A stretch of DNA of 48,420 nucleotides from JBBQNJ01 sp038329845 (GCA_038329845.1 JBBQNJ010000033.1:1-48420); one strand, 5' to 3'. Counted from the first letter of the stretch, positions 37,628 to 46,611 are shown. A program made the numbers and translations. The notes: generated by a model not told the origin, from the sequence alone.

Positions 37628-40177
37628 TCATTCTCCGCCGTCGGGTTGGGGTGCCGGCGGCTCGACTGCGGGCTGGTTGGCCTTGTCCTGGGCAAGCAGA
37701 TCGAGCCGCTCGAGTCGGACCTTCAGATCCTTGGCGTTTTTCGGCTCGATCAGGCGCAGACCGACCGAGTGGTTGCCTTCGGTTAATGTCACGTCGCCCA
37801 AGCTCATGGTCCCGGCGAGTTTGGCGGGTTTGCCGGCGTCGGCCTTGTCCACGATGAGCTGCACGACTCCCTTGTCGGTCTGGTTGGCGGTCTGGATCGA
37901 TACGGCGTAGGTGCCGGCCTTGGGAACCTCTACTTCGAACATCACCACGTCCTGGGCGCTGGCCTGCCAGAGCCGATACTTGCGTCCCTTGACCACCGAC
38001 TCGGACAAATGGCCCTTGGTCTTTCCCACCACCGGCAATTCGGGAATGGCGAATTTGATTTTGCTGGCGTCGATCGCGGCCTTGGCCTGTTTGGCGGCCT
38101 CGGCTCGGCCGCGGGCTTCCTGCTGTCGTTTGGCCTGCTGTTCGACCAAATCGGCGTTGTCGAAGCGCACGGCATCGAGTACCAGCCGGGCACCGGCATC
38201 CACGGCGGTAAAGGTGAACGCATGTTCGCCGGCGGTGAAGTCGACGACGCCGTGGCGTGCTCCGCCGCGTTTGGTCAAGGCGAACGCTTCTCCGATCGGC
38301 TTGTCGTCGATGGCGAGCCGCCAATTTCCCGACCCGGGCAATGCCGCCAGGGTCGTTACGTAGTATCGCCCGGGATAGGTCACGGGGACTCGAAAGGTGA
38401 TCGAATCGCCGGCATTTTTTGCGTCGATTGTCTGGTAGCCCCCGCCCGAGGCCCAGGGACGGGATTCCTTCTTCGTCGCGGCCGTCTGCGCCGTCACGGG
38501 CACGGTCTCAGGATCGACGTTGTAGCTCTCGGCCCGCAATTCCTCATCAAACGCCTTGAGCAACGGCAAGGCCCGTTGCAAAACCGCCGGGTTGCGCACC
38601 CCGACCGGTCCGCTCAGGCCGGCATCGACAGCGCCGAACTTCATTTCCACGCCGCCGGGAAGCTTGACCGTCTTCGGATCGACCTGCTTGAAGTCATCGA
38701 GCGAGCCGGCGCCGATGCGGCTGTTCTTGTCGTTGCCGGTGCGTTCGCGCCATTGTTCGAGATTGAGCGTACTTTTGTCGAACTCGATTGCCCATGTCGC
38801 AGGCGGGGCCATGTCGAACACGTTGTAGTCCGACACCACCGACGTGGCGACGGGCGCGGGTTTGGCCCCGGCGACGAAAATCGCCGCGACCTTTGCCCCG
38901 CTTTTCACATAATTGTTGAAGAAAAGCATTTTCCCCCCCTTGGCGAACATTCCCTCACCGGGGGTCCAGCCGTCGGTCTGGCCGTTCTTGCCCGACAGCA
39001 CCACGCGGGCCATGGGGTCGAAGCGGTTGCCCACGACGTACCAGGAGCCGCCGTCGAAAGCGTAGGGGAAGAACCAGGCGTTTTTCACCAGGTTGTTGCG
39101 GAAGATCATTCCTCCGCCCATGCCGACCGAATCCTTGATCCAGCCGTTGGAAAACTCGCAATGTTCGACGATCCCCATGCCGCCGTGATTGGGAAGGAAC
39201 CCATCGCCCCATTTCTTGCTGGTGTCGCGGAAACCGGCGTCGATCAGCGAGTCGTCGCCCCAGGTGCTGACCTTGCAGTTGCGAACCAGGTACGGGCGCA
39301 CGCTTTGGATGTAGATGCCGTCGCTGTTCTCCTTGCCCACCTGGTCATGGATGTAACAGTTCTCGACTCGCAACGGCCCGGGGGGATAAATCGAAAGCGA
39401 TGGATCATCGCCCTCATGCGGGAAACCGATCTTGCCCTCCCCGACTCCCGTCGCCACCCAGACGCCTCCGGCGACCCGCTTACGGCCGTCGATCTCGCAG
39501 TTGCGGATGTCGCTCGGGCCGCATCCCCACAGGTTGATGTGTCCGCGCCAACCCGTGGTGCGGCCGGCGAAATAGCAGTCCTGAACCTGCACCTTGACGC
39601 AATCGGCGGCGTAGATCGACGCGATGGTCTTGCGGAGCGGGTCCGACGGGCGGCTCTTGGAGATGAACACGCAGTCGCGGACCAGCACCTCCTTGTAACC
39701 CTCGACATAAATCGCCGAGCGGCGGGGATTGAACTTCTCGAAGTTGCCTTCCTGAAAGTCAATGATGAACGTGCAGCCCTGGACGACCAGGCGTTCGGCG
39801 CTGCGTTTGCCGCCGGTGCCGCTGCCCACGAACGACAGCGCCTCATCGGGCTTCTCGTAACTGGCGAACGCGGCGTTGGCGTCGAATCCCGCCGGCGCTT
39901 CGCCCTGACGGGCCTGCCATCGGTGAAACGTCTGGGTGTCGGCCGCTTTACTGATTCGGGTAATGGTGAAGGTGCGATCCTTCACGGTGATCGTCTGGAG
40001 ATTCTCATCCGACGGCAGATCGAGCGCGGCCGGCTCGACCCATTCGACTGGGCGCGGCGAAGGGTCCAGTTGCGGAATTGTCTCGGGCGGCCAGGCCAGG
40101 GCCATCGCCGACAATCCCATCGTGATAAACAGCCCAAGCGTCGGACCGACGCAGCGCCGCGAAAAAAACTCGATCAT
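37628..40177 (-). CDS. Secreted right-handed parallel beta-helix protein
   Basis: An 849-residue secreted protein. A signal peptide (LGLFITMGLSAMALAWP) is followed by a parallel beta-helix (about residues 100-450) with regular coils such as VQGCTFIIDF, VEGYKEVLVRDCVFISKS, VRNCKVSTWGDDSLID and VEHCEFSNGWIKDSVG. This is the pectate-lyase/polygalacturonase-like fold. Two carbohydrate-binding-like modules follow (DSITFRVPVTYPGRYYVTTLAALPGSGNW and VVMFEVEVPKAGTYAVSIQT), linked by a charged helix (VEQQAKRQQEARGRAEAAKQAK). The catalytic residues cannot be named without an alignment. It is probably the last gene of the minus-strand polysaccharide operon, 24 bp after the lyase-like gene. Confidence 0.8.
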   Translation of the reverse strand: MIEFFSRRCVGPTLGLFITMGLSAMALAWPPETIPQLDPSPRPVEWVEPAALDLPSDENLQTITVKDRTFTITRISKAADTQTFHRWQARQGEAPAGFDANAAFASYEKPDEALSFVGSGTGGKRSAERLVVQGCTFIIDFQEGNFEKFNPRRSAIYVEGYKEVLVRDCVFISKSRPSDPLRKTIASIYAADCVKVQVQDCYFAGRTTGWRGHINLWGCGPSDIRNCEIDGRKRVAGGVWVATGVGEGKIGFPHEGDDPSLSIYPPGPLRVENCYIHDQVGKENSDGIYIQSVRPYLVRNCKVSTWGDDSLIDAGFRDTSKKWGDGFLPNHGGMGIVEHCEFSNGWIKDSVGMGGGMIFRNNLVKNAWFFPYAFDGGSWYVVGNRFDPMARVVLSGKNGQTDGWTPGEGMFAKGGKMLFFNNYVKSGAKVAAIFVAGAKPAPVATSVVSDYNVFDMAPPATWAIEFDKSTLNLEQWRERTGNDKNSRIGAGSLDDFKQVDPKTVKLPGGVEMKFGAVDAGLSGPVGVRNPAVLQRALPLLKAFDEELRAESYNVDPETVPVTAQTAATKKESRPWASGGGYQTIDAKNAGDSITFRVPVTYPGRYYVTTLAALPGSGNWRLAIDDKPIGEAFALTKRGGARHGVVDFTAGEHAFTFTAVDAGARLVLDAVRFDNADLVEQQAKRQQEARGRAEAAKQAKAAIDASKIKFAIPELPVVGKTKGHLSESVVKGRKYRLWQASAQDVVMFEVEVPKAGTYAVSIQTANQTDKGVVQLIVDKADAGKPAKLAGTMSLGDVTLTEGNHSVGLRLIEPKNAKDLKVRLERLDLLAQDKANQPAVEPPAPQPDGGE

Positions 40178-40201
40178 GGAATACCTCGCTCGAAAAAAAA
40201 C

Positions 40202-41836
40202 CTAGAGCAACGAATACGCCTCGCCCTTCGAGGCCGCGGGAACCCGCAGATTCACCCCGGCGTCCCAGGCGATCTCGTCCGGCAGCAGCCGGATACAATC
40301 GGACGTTGTTGGTTGATCGCGGCGTAACAACTCGACGCCGGTGCCGATCAAGAATGTCTCACAATTGAAGTCGAAGGTGCGCAGACCTCCCCGGTGGCAA
40401 ACCCCGTCAATCGCCGCCCAACCGTCGTCTGCCGGCGCGATTTCCCAGCAGACCGGATTCCCGGCGAAGTTCCCCGGCGGGGCGTGAATGACCGCCCGCC
40501 AATCACCGGCCGACAATTCGAACATCTGGGCGTCGATCCGCCTCGCCGTCGCCCCGACGCCTTGAATCTGCAAACGCACGCGGAAATCCTCGGCGGCAAA
40601 TACCCCGGGCGAGCGAGGCGGATCATGCTGGTGCGCGCGGTCCCCCAGATTGGTGAGCATGTTGAATCCCGCCAGCACCCGCGGCCCGGATTGTCGGCAG
40701 CGGACCAGCGCCGAGGAGAAGTCGTAGCCATCGTGGAGGAATCGCAGCCGCAGGCAGACCGCCGGATCGTCCGCCGTGTGCCAATACCCCAGCAGCGGAC
40801 GACGTTGATCCCTCAAACTGGCATAGGTGACCGACCCCAGGCAGGCCTCCGGGGCGAACCAGGTGGTCCCATAAACCGATTCGGCATCGTCGTCGCGGCG
40901 AATGAAGCGGCGGCGAATCTCGAACGTCGATTCGGGCAGCCGGCGGAATCGCTCGAGAAGTTCATCCGGGCAGGGGCGGGCCAAGGGCGACGGCTTGGCA
41001 ACGCCCGCACCCACCCGGGGATGCGGCCGGATCGCCACGCCGGTCATCGCCGACAGGTGCGCCGCGGCCGCAGCGAACAGGTGATCGCCGTAGGCGCGGC
41101 TATGCGGACCGGCCCATTGGCACGTGCCGGGATGGTAATGCTCGGCGATCATGGTCCAGAGCATTCGTCGAAGAAACTCCGCATCGCCGCGCGCCGCGGG
41201 GTCCACCACCAGCGCCAGGATTCGGTCGCATTCATCCAGCGCCACCAGGGTGTAGGTCGGGCTGTTGTATTCGGAAAATCCGCCGGCTCGCTCGGCGTGA
41301 CGGCGCAGGCGGTTCAGTCGCCGTCGTCCGTAATCGAGCAGGCGCGGATCATCGAGAACTTCGCCCGCCGCCAGGGTCACCGTCGCGCCCATGAACGCGA
41401 TGTTGGTGTAGCCGGGTCCGACATTTCGTCGAAAGATCGACCATGAAGCATGGCCCAACGCGACGCGAAGATCCGGAACCAGCGACCCAGGTAGCTTTTG
41501 GTGATGACAGACGAGGATTTCCGCCAAGCGGGCACCGCAGAAGTCGGCCCAGTTCAGGTCTGCCGGACGCATCTGCTCGAGCGGTTCTTCCAGGTAATGC
41601 GGCCAGGTGCCGTAGGTGGCGCTGAGCGGATCGACATCCTGAAGCGACATGACCGCCTCGATGATCTGCGCTGCCCGATCGTGCAAACCGCAGTCGGCGT
41701 CGCGCAAGAGTTTCAAGGCATGGTCGAGGGATCCGCAGGTGGGATGCACACACGCGCCGTCCTCCATTTGCGATCCGTGGGGATGCGCCTTGTGAAGCCG
41801 CGTGACCAATCGTCGATTCGGATCGTAGCCGGTCAT
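40202..41836 (-). CDS. Putative alpha/alpha-toroid polysaccharide lyase or hydrolase
   Basis: A 544-residue protein without a clear signal peptide. The N-terminal 300 residues look like an alpha/alpha-barrel (NWADFCGARLAEILVCHHQ, NIAFMGATVTLAAGEVLDDPRLLDYGRRRLNRLRRH, then GGFSEYNSPTYTLVALDECDRI, with a candidate catalytic Asn/Tyr segment). The C-terminal half is beta-rich (VYGTTWFAPEACLGSVTYASLRDQRRPLLGYW, FRVRLQIQGVGATARR), as in heparinase II/III-like and alginate-lyase-like enzymes. I cannot assign a family number by eye. It lies 14 bp downstream of a pseudopilin gene and 24 bp before the beta-helix gene, so an operon is likely. Confidence 0.6.
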   Translation of the reverse strand: MTGYDPNRRLVTRLHKAHPHGSQMEDGACVHPTCGSLDHALKLLRDADCGLHDRAAQIIEAVMSLQDVDPLSATYGTWPHYLEEPLEQMRPADLNWADFCGARLAEILVCHHQKLPGSLVPDLRVALGHASWSIFRRNVGPGYTNIAFMGATVTLAAGEVLDDPRLLDYGRRRLNRLRRHAERAGGFSEYNSPTYTLVALDECDRILALVVDPAARGDAEFLRRMLWTMIAEHYHPGTCQWAGPHSRAYGDHLFAAAAAHLSAMTGVAIRPHPRVGAGVAKPSPLARPCPDELLERFRRLPESTFEIRRRFIRRDDDAESVYGTTWFAPEACLGSVTYASLRDQRRPLLGYWHTADDPAVCLRLRFLHDGYDFSSALVRCRQSGPRVLAGFNMLTNLGDRAHQHDPPRSPGVFAAEDFRVRLQIQGVGATARRIDAQMFELSAGDWRAVIHAPPGNFAGNPVCWEIAPADDGWAAIDGVCHRGGLRTFDFNCETFLIGTGVELLRRDQPTTSDCIRLLPDEIAWDAGVNLRVPAASKGEAYSLL

Positions 41837-41851
41837 AAAGTCCCTGCCGCA

Positions 41852-42724
41852 TCAAGGCTGCGCCGGTTGGGCGCTTTTCACCGGCACCGACCACCATCGC
41901 CACAAGCTCGATGAACTGTGGCCGGTCCTCAATTGCGCATAGTTGAACGGCTCGACGTGCCCGTCGCACATCAGCATGTTCGCCAGACCGCCGATCTGGC
42001 GTTGTTCGCCGCTGATCACCTTGGTTTCGATTCGTCCATGGCGCAGGCCGGGAATCCACGGATACGGGTAGGTTCCCACCAGGTCGGGCGGGACGAACCC
42101 ATCGCTGCTTGCCATGTAGCGCGAGGCCCCGCCGCCCTGGGTCATATCCCCAAGCAGGATGATCGAGCTGCTTCGCGGCACGGCGCTCATCTTGCCGCGC
42201 CACGGCGCGTTGGCCTGGCTCGAGGTGCGCGACCAGAAGATGAAACTATTCAACTGGTAGCTGTACTTCTGGTACTGCTCCTCGAAGCTCAGCGGGCAGG
42301 AAAATACGAACTGGCGGCTGTAGGCGATCATCCGTCCGGGATCGCCGGGATAATTCGGGTCTGGCGGCGACGCCAGCAGCTCGTAGGCGCCGTCGATAAT
42401 GTACGACCCGTTCTTGGCCAGCATGTCGCGCTTGTCGGGATAAACGTAGGGCAGCAACTTGGCCACCCAGGTGAGCCGCTCGGGGCCTTCGGTGGTCGAT
42501 TTATGTCCGATCCCCGCGAAAAACCCGCGATTGTCGTTGGCATAGTTGAACTGCGCCATCCCCAGTTGCCGCAGGTTGGATTGGCATTGCACGAGGATCG
42601 CCTGCTGACGCGCCTTGATCAGCGCCGGGAGCAAAATGGCGATGAGGACGGCGATGATCCCGACCACAACAAGCAGCTCCACAAGCGTGAAACCGCGGCG
42701 ATGGATTGAGGAAGGTCTGAACAT
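41852..42724 (-). CDS. Pseudopilin-type protein with prepilin cleavage/methylation signal
   Basis: A 290-residue protein with a basic leader and a type IV prepilin motif (RRGFTLVELLVVVGIIAVLIAILLPALIKARQQ; cleavage before Phe), then a globular domain with aromatic-rich loops and the C-terminal signature LANMLMCDGHVEPF typical of planctomycete H-x-DG pseudopilins. Prepilin peptidase would process it, and it would assemble at the cell surface or in a type II secretion-like system. It is the gene before the putative lyase, and the family is massively expanded in planctomycetes next to sugar-degradation genes. Confidence 0.88.
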   Translation of the reverse strand: MFRPSSIHRRGFTLVELLVVVGIIAVLIAILLPALIKARQQAILVQCQSNLRQLGMAQFNYANDNRGFFAGIGHKSTTEGPERLTWVAKLLPYVYPDKRDMLAKNGSYIIDGAYELLASPPDPNYPGDPGRMIAYSRQFVFSCPLSFEEQYQKYSYQLNSFIFWSRTSSQANAPWRGKMSAVPRSSSIILLGDMTQGGGASRYMASSDGFVPPDLVGTYPYPWIPGLRHGRIETKVISGEQRQIGGLANMLMCDGHVEPFNYAQLRTGHSSSSLWRWWSVPVKSAQPAQP

Positions 42725-42801
42725 GGGGTTCTCCGAAGAACATATTCGCCGCGAGAGGCGCTGGCGCGGGCGAGCCGTCGGAATGTTCTATAGACGAACA
42801 T

Positions 42802-43737
42802 TCAAGGCTTTTTCAGGCCGCGGGTGACGAGGTTGGGGTCATTCAAATTCGCCTTCCACCACTGCACCGAACCGTCGGCGTGCAGGCGGTTGACGCCCTG
42901 GCCGCGGTGCGTCGTCAGCTTGGTCTGCTTCTTGATATCCGACGCAATATGCAACCAGACATCGCCGGAATAGACGAAATCCGAGCGTTCCTTGTGATTG
43001 GTCTTCATCCACCAGTTGATCAGCGCGTCCCACTTGACGTGGAGTTGGTACATCATGTTGGGCGGGGAGTTGGTCGGGGGGACGGTCACCGCCCGAACGA
43101 CGAACGGGGTTTGGGTTCTGCTGGTCTGATCGACGGTGCCGGGCGGGCCTCCAAGGTTGGAGCCGACCGAGCCCCAAGGATAGTTGTCGGTCCCGCCGCC
43201 GGTGTAGTAGTAGGACAGGAAGTAGCTGTAGCCGTAACTCACCGGAGTGCTGAAGGCACCGTAGTCCGGTCCATCCTGGGCGTAGAATTGATGCGCCTGC
43301 GAAGGACAATGCAGATAGCCGTACCTTCGGGTGGAGTCGTCCCATTCTCCGAACGCCAGGTTGGTCGTTCGCAGCAAGGGCGTGAACGACCGCTTGGTTC
43401 CAAAATAGCCTTGGGCCTGAAGCAGACCCAGCCCGTTATAGGGCTTGACGTAGTTGCCCCCGGTGCTGAGCTGGCCGTTGCCGCTGACGCTGGGAACCCA
43501 TGCGCCTTCATACTCGTTGATGTACATTTGGGTGGCCAGGCCGAACTGACGGAGATTCGACGCGCAGATGACGCGCCCGGCCGCCTCACGCGCCTTGGCC
43601 AACGCCGGCAGCAAGATCGCCACCAATACGGCGATTATCGAAACCACGACCAGCAACTCGACGATGGTAAAACCCATCGGGCGAAGCCGTCTGGCCGGCC
43701 CGGCTGGATTATCAATTCTGGATGAGCTAATGGACAT
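42802..43737 (-). CDS. Second pseudopilin-type protein
   Basis: A 311-residue protein with prepilin signal GFTIVELLVVVSIIAVLVAILLPALAKAREAAGRVICASNLRQFGLA and a Tyr/Gly-rich globular domain (SYGYSYFLSYYYTGGGTDNYPWG), ending with the H-x-DG-type motif GVNRLHADGSVQWWK. ATG 43737 is used because the upstream extension (GGWPPRRVG...) is not family-like. It is similar in plan to the next gene in the run, so the two probably form a paired surface or secretion component. It lies 77 bp upstream of that gene. Confidence 0.88.
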   Translation of the reverse strand: MSISSSRIDNPAGPARRLRPMGFTIVELLVVVSIIAVLVAILLPALAKAREAAGRVICASNLRQFGLATQMYINEYEGAWVPSVSGNGQLSTGGNYVKPYNGLGLLQAQGYFGTKRSFTPLLRTTNLAFGEWDDSTRRYGYLHCPSQAHQFYAQDGPDYGAFSTPVSYGYSYFLSYYYTGGGTDNYPWGSVGSNLGGPPGTVDQTSRTQTPFVVRAVTVPPTNSPPNMMYQLHVKWDALINWWMKTNHKERSDFVYSGDVWLHIASDIKKQTKLTTHRGQGVNRLHADGSVQWWKANLNDPNLVTRGLKKP

Positions 43738-43844
43738 GTCGTGTCTCCGTGACGCCCCGGGGGCGGCGGCGGCGAAAAAATCGCCGACCCGCCTCGGGGG
43801 CCAACCGCCCATTCTCCACCGCCCGCGTTATCCCGCCCGCCGGG

Positions 43845-43866
43845 GACGCGCCCCTTCAGGCGCGTC
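43845..43866 (-). promoter_or_regulatory. Hairpin spanning the stop codon of the PEP-CTERM gene
   Basis: GACGCGCC / GGCGCGTC with a six-base loop (43845-43866) covers the last codons and stop. There is no T-tract on either side, so it is more likely an mRNA-stabilising or processing hairpin that separates a highly expressed surface protein gene from the genes after it than a full terminator. Confidence 0.45.
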
Positions 43867-45019
43867 GGCGACGACGGGCGACGAGCGCCAGTCCGGCCAA
43901 CCCCACGCCGGCCATGCTCGCCGGTTCGGGGATCAGCACGACCACCGAGCCCGCCCCGGTGATGTTCATGCCCGACGGGGCGGTGGCGGTGGTGTAGATG
44001 CCGGCCGACTGCGCCGAGCCGTTGAAGGAAAAGCTGCTGACCGTCAGGATGCCGGTCAATCCGCCCGTGGCCACCGTCGCGCCGGTGAACGCCGACAGAG
44101 AACTGACGGTTTCCAGCTTGGCGTTGAGGTTCAGCACGCCTGAACTGTTGAGCGTCAAGGCCGACGAGTCGACGATCTGGTTGGCGTTGGTGAGCGTCAC
44201 GGTGTCCGTCCCGGTCCCGTCGCCGATGGTCAGATCCCCGGCGATGGCGTTCACGCCGGCCGTCTTGGCAAGCCGCAGCGTCCCGCCGCTGACCGTCGTC
44301 AGGCCCGTGTAGGTGTTGGCGGCACCGCTCATCAAGACCTGGTTTTTGTTGTCGGCATGAAGCGTAAGGCTGGTGATGTTCGATCCCAACACGCCGTTGA
44401 ATTGGATCGACTCGCCGTTATCGGCGGAGCTGTTTGAACCATTGACGGTGACGGTGCCCGCCACGTTCACCCCGGCGAGCTTGACGGGTTCGCGCTGGGT
44501 ACTGGTTCCACTGAGGTCGCTGGAGACGGTCAGGTTGCCCGTGCCGGTCAGTGCCCCGTTGAGTTGCACGCCAGTCTTGGCGTTGATGGCGCGGATGGTC
44601 ATGCTGGTCGTGGCCACAACGGGCACGTTGACAATCAAGTTTCGGCCCGTGTTGGTACTGCTGCCGGTCCCCTGGATGAACGCCCCACTGGAGAATGTGA
44701 TGCTGTTCCCGCTCCCGTTGTCATCGATCGTCCAAGTCTTGTTGTTGCCGCTGGACAGCACCTTAATGGTCGGGCTGATGTCCAAGGTGGTGACGACCCC
44801 GGAATTCGTCCCATTTCCCAGGGCGCTGTCCCCGGGATCCAACCCAGGATACCCCGAGCCCGAGGCGGGTACCCATTTGGAATTCGTGCTCCAATTGCCA
44901 CTCGAGCTGCTGCCCCAGGTATAGCTCACTGCGGCCGCATGGCCCTTGGCACCCAGACTTCCGGTGATCGCCAAGGCGGCGGCGGACAACAGACAACGCG
45001 AAATCGTCGTTCTTTTCAT
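43856..45019 (-). CDS. PEP-CTERM surface protein with beta-solenoid (autotransporter-like) repeats
   Basis: A 387-residue secreted protein. It has a signal peptide (ISRCLLSAAALAITGSLGAKGHAA), a long Thr/Ser/Gly/Asn-rich beta-solenoid region with passenger-type repeats (GALTGTGNLTVSSDLSG, ANTYTGLTTVSGGTLRLAKT, VLNLNAKLETVSSLSAFTGATV) and a C-terminal PEP-CTERM sorting signal (IPEPASMAGVGLAGLALVARRRRRA: PEP, one helix, Arg cluster). Exosortase would process it for the cell surface. The start is ATG 45019 after GAGGAGAGCG. The upstream 72 bp is a duplicated leader with a second start in the same frame. It is the first gene of the minus-strand run, divergent from the XylR-like regulator. Confidence 0.88.
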   Translation of the reverse strand: MKRTTISRCLLSAAALAITGSLGAKGHAAAVSYTWGSSSSGNWSTNSKWVPASGSGYPGLDPGDSALGNGTNSGVVTTLDISPTIKVLSSGNNKTWTIDDNGSGNSITFSSGAFIQGTGSSTNTGRNLIVNVPVVATTSMTIRAINAKTGVQLNGALTGTGNLTVSSDLSGTSTQREPVKLAGVNVAGTVTVNGSNSSADNGESIQFNGVLGSNITSLTLHADNKNQVLMSGAANTYTGLTTVSGGTLRLAKTAGVNAIAGDLTIGDGTGTDTVTLTNANQIVDSSALTLNSSGVLNLNAKLETVSSLSAFTGATVATGGLTGILTVSSFSFNGSAQSAGIYTTATAPSGMNITGAGSVVVLIPEPASMAGVGLAGLALVARRRRRA

Positions 45020-45157
45020 TACGCTCTCCTCGATGCGTAAAACACTGGACACGGAACACTTTTCCCGAACCACCCTATTCATACCGTTCATTGCGCTCTC
45101 CTCGATGCGTAAAACAATGGACATGGAACACTTCTCCTGAACCACCTTATTCATACC
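45017..45157 (-). repeat. Tandem duplication of the PEP-CTERM gene leader, two 69-bp copies
   Basis: Copies at 45017-45085 and 45089-45157 differ at about six of 69 positions, period 72 bp. Each carries the ribosome binding site GAGGAGAGCG and an ATG. Because 72 is a multiple of 3 the outer start (45091) is in frame with the gene and would add 24 residues, which are themselves a repeat. ATG 45019 gives a normal signal peptide, while the outer start would bury it. Confidence 0.9.
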
Positions 45158-45233
45158 ACATTTATCCTTGCATTCCACGCCAACTTGCGACAAAATAGGG
45201 CGCAAATGCGTCGTCTTGACGGGCGGAATACCT

Positions 45234-46376
45234 ATGGAAAAACTTCCCCGGATCGCGGTAATAGTCGATATGGTCGGCGGTTATGGCCGCCAGCTCTTGC
45301 TGGGGATCGCTCGTTACGCCAGCGAGCATCGGCCGTGGCTGTTCTTTGGCGATCCCGAGCGGGCCGTGGCACCGGTGGGGGATCGCTGGCGTGGCGATGG
45401 GATCATCGCCCAGGTGTTGGATGAGCCGATGCGCAAGGAACTGGCGCGGTTTCGACGGCCGCTGGTCAATGTTTCGACCCGCTTGCACGATCTGGACCTG
45501 CCCAGCGTCTTGCCGAACCATGACGCGGCGGGGGAACTTGCGGCGCAACACCTGCTCGAGAAAGGGTTCCGCGAGTTCGGCTACTGCGGGTTCGCCGGGC
45601 ACGCCTATTCAGAGCAGCGTGGCGAGTCGTTCGTTCGGGCCGTCGAGGCCGCCGGGGGACGCTGCCGCGGCTATGCGTCGAACCCCGAGTCGATGACGCA
45701 AGGCAAATGGGCTCGGGAGGAGGCGGCGCTGGCCGACTGGATGCGATCGCTGCCCAAGCCCGTAGCGGTATTTTGCTGTAACGACGTTCGGGCCCGCCAC
45801 CTGGCGCATGTGTGCCATGAAATGGGGGCGCGGATTCCCGAGGAGGTGGCCTTGCTGGGGGCCGACAACGACAGCTTGATGTGCGAGTTCACCACGCCGC
45901 CGTTGTCGAGCATCGACGTGGCGGTCGAGCGGATCGGTTACGAGGCGGCGGCGTTGCTGGACGGATTGATGGCCGGGGCGCCGGCACCGGATCGGCCGAT
46001 TCGAATCGAGCCGCGCGGGGTGGTGGCGCGGCGATCATCGGACGTGCTGGCGATCTCGGATGCCGACGTGGCGCAGGCGCTGCGATTTATCCGCGCCCAG
46101 GCGATGCGCCCGCTGACGATCGACGAAGTGGCCGACGCGACCATGGTTTCTCGCCGCGCCCTGGAACGGCGATTCCGTGCCGTGATGGGCCAGAGCCTCG
46201 GCCACACCATCGCCTTGACCCGAGTGGACCGGGCCAAGGATCTGCTAGTCCACACGCCGCTGCGCACCAGCGAAATCGCCGAACGATGCGGGTTCCAGCA
46301 TGTGCAGCATTTCAACGCCCTGTTCAAGCGATGGGCCGGCTGCTCGATGGCCGACTACCGCCGGCGGCATCGGTGA
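45234..46376 (+). CDS. XylR-like AraC-family transcriptional regulator with LacI-type sensor
   Basis: A 380-residue regulator. The N-terminal two thirds is a periplasmic-binding-protein-like sugar sensor (RIAVIVDMVGGYGRQLLLGIARYASEHRPWLFF, LVNVSTRLHDLDLPSVLPNHDAAGELAAQHLLEKGFREFGYCG, VAVFCCNDVRARHLAHVCHEMGARIPEEVALLGADND). The C-terminal 100 residues hold two AraC HTHs (LTIDEVADATMVSRRALERRFRAVMG and LRTSEIAERCGFQHVQHFNALFKRWAG). This architecture matches E. coli XylR and is abundant in Phycisphaerae. The ATG at 45234 follows GGGCGGAA. It is divergent from the polysaccharide/surface gene run, which it probably controls in response to a sugar; the ligand is unknown. Confidence 0.9.
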   Translation: MEKLPRIAVIVDMVGGYGRQLLLGIARYASEHRPWLFFGDPERAVAPVGDRWRGDGIIAQVLDEPMRKELARFRRPLVNVSTRLHDLDLPSVLPNHDAAGELAAQHLLEKGFREFGYCGFAGHAYSEQRGESFVRAVEAAGGRCRGYASNPESMTQGKWAREEAALADWMRSLPKPVAVFCCNDVRARHLAHVCHEMGARIPEEVALLGADNDSLMCEFTTPPLSSIDVAVERIGYEAAALLDGLMAGAPAPDRPIRIEPRGVVARRSSDVLAISDADVAQALRFIRAQAMRPLTIDEVADATMVSRRALERRFRAVMGQSLGHTIALTRVDRAKDLLVHTPLRTSEIAERCGFQHVQHFNALFKRWAGCSMADYRRRHR

Positions 46377-46417
46377 GGTCGGATTCATCTCCACTCTTGC
46401 CGGTCCGGGACGCCGAG

Positions 46418-46451
46418 GTCCTCGTCGGCTATTGATCAAACCGACGAGGAC
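46418..46451 (+). terminator. Hairpin at the end of the XylR-like gene
   Basis: A perfect 11-bp inverted repeat (GTCCTCGTCGG / CCGACGAGGAC) around a 12-base loop begins 42 bp after the stop codon. There is no strong T-tract, so termination may be partial or depend on a factor. Confidence 0.55.
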
Positions 46452-46581
46452 GACGGCGTTCTGAGTCATGCCGACAAATACTTCATCGCTCTGCGGAACA
46501 GCGGAACCGGTGACGTCCCCGTCGGCTGTTCATTCGGAAACCGTGTCAGAAAGGCCGGGGATGAATCAGTCGCTGAGGGCC

Positions 46582-46611
46582 TTGCCAGAGGCGAACTCAT
46601 TGGGGTATGAT
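46582..46611 (+). promoter_or_regulatory. Sigma-70 promoter candidate upstream of tRNA-Gly(CCC)
   Basis: TTGCCA (46582-46587), 18 nt, TATGAT (46606-46611); each box matches the consensus at five of six positions. Transcription would begin near 46618, about 115 nt before the tRNA, leaving a 5' leader for RNase processing. No protein gene starts in between. Confidence 0.6.

Noticed and set aside
38009..40327. 772-codon plus-strand frame opposite the beta-helix gene
   Set aside because: The minus-strand protein has a signal peptide and regular beta-helix coils; the plus-strand frame has none and spans the boundary to the next gene.
43770..43786. Intrinsic terminator (CGGCGA-A5-TCGCCG) after the first pseudopilin leader
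   Set aside because: The A/T run is in the loop rather than after the stem, and the position is just upstream of the pseudopilin start, so it does not have terminator form.
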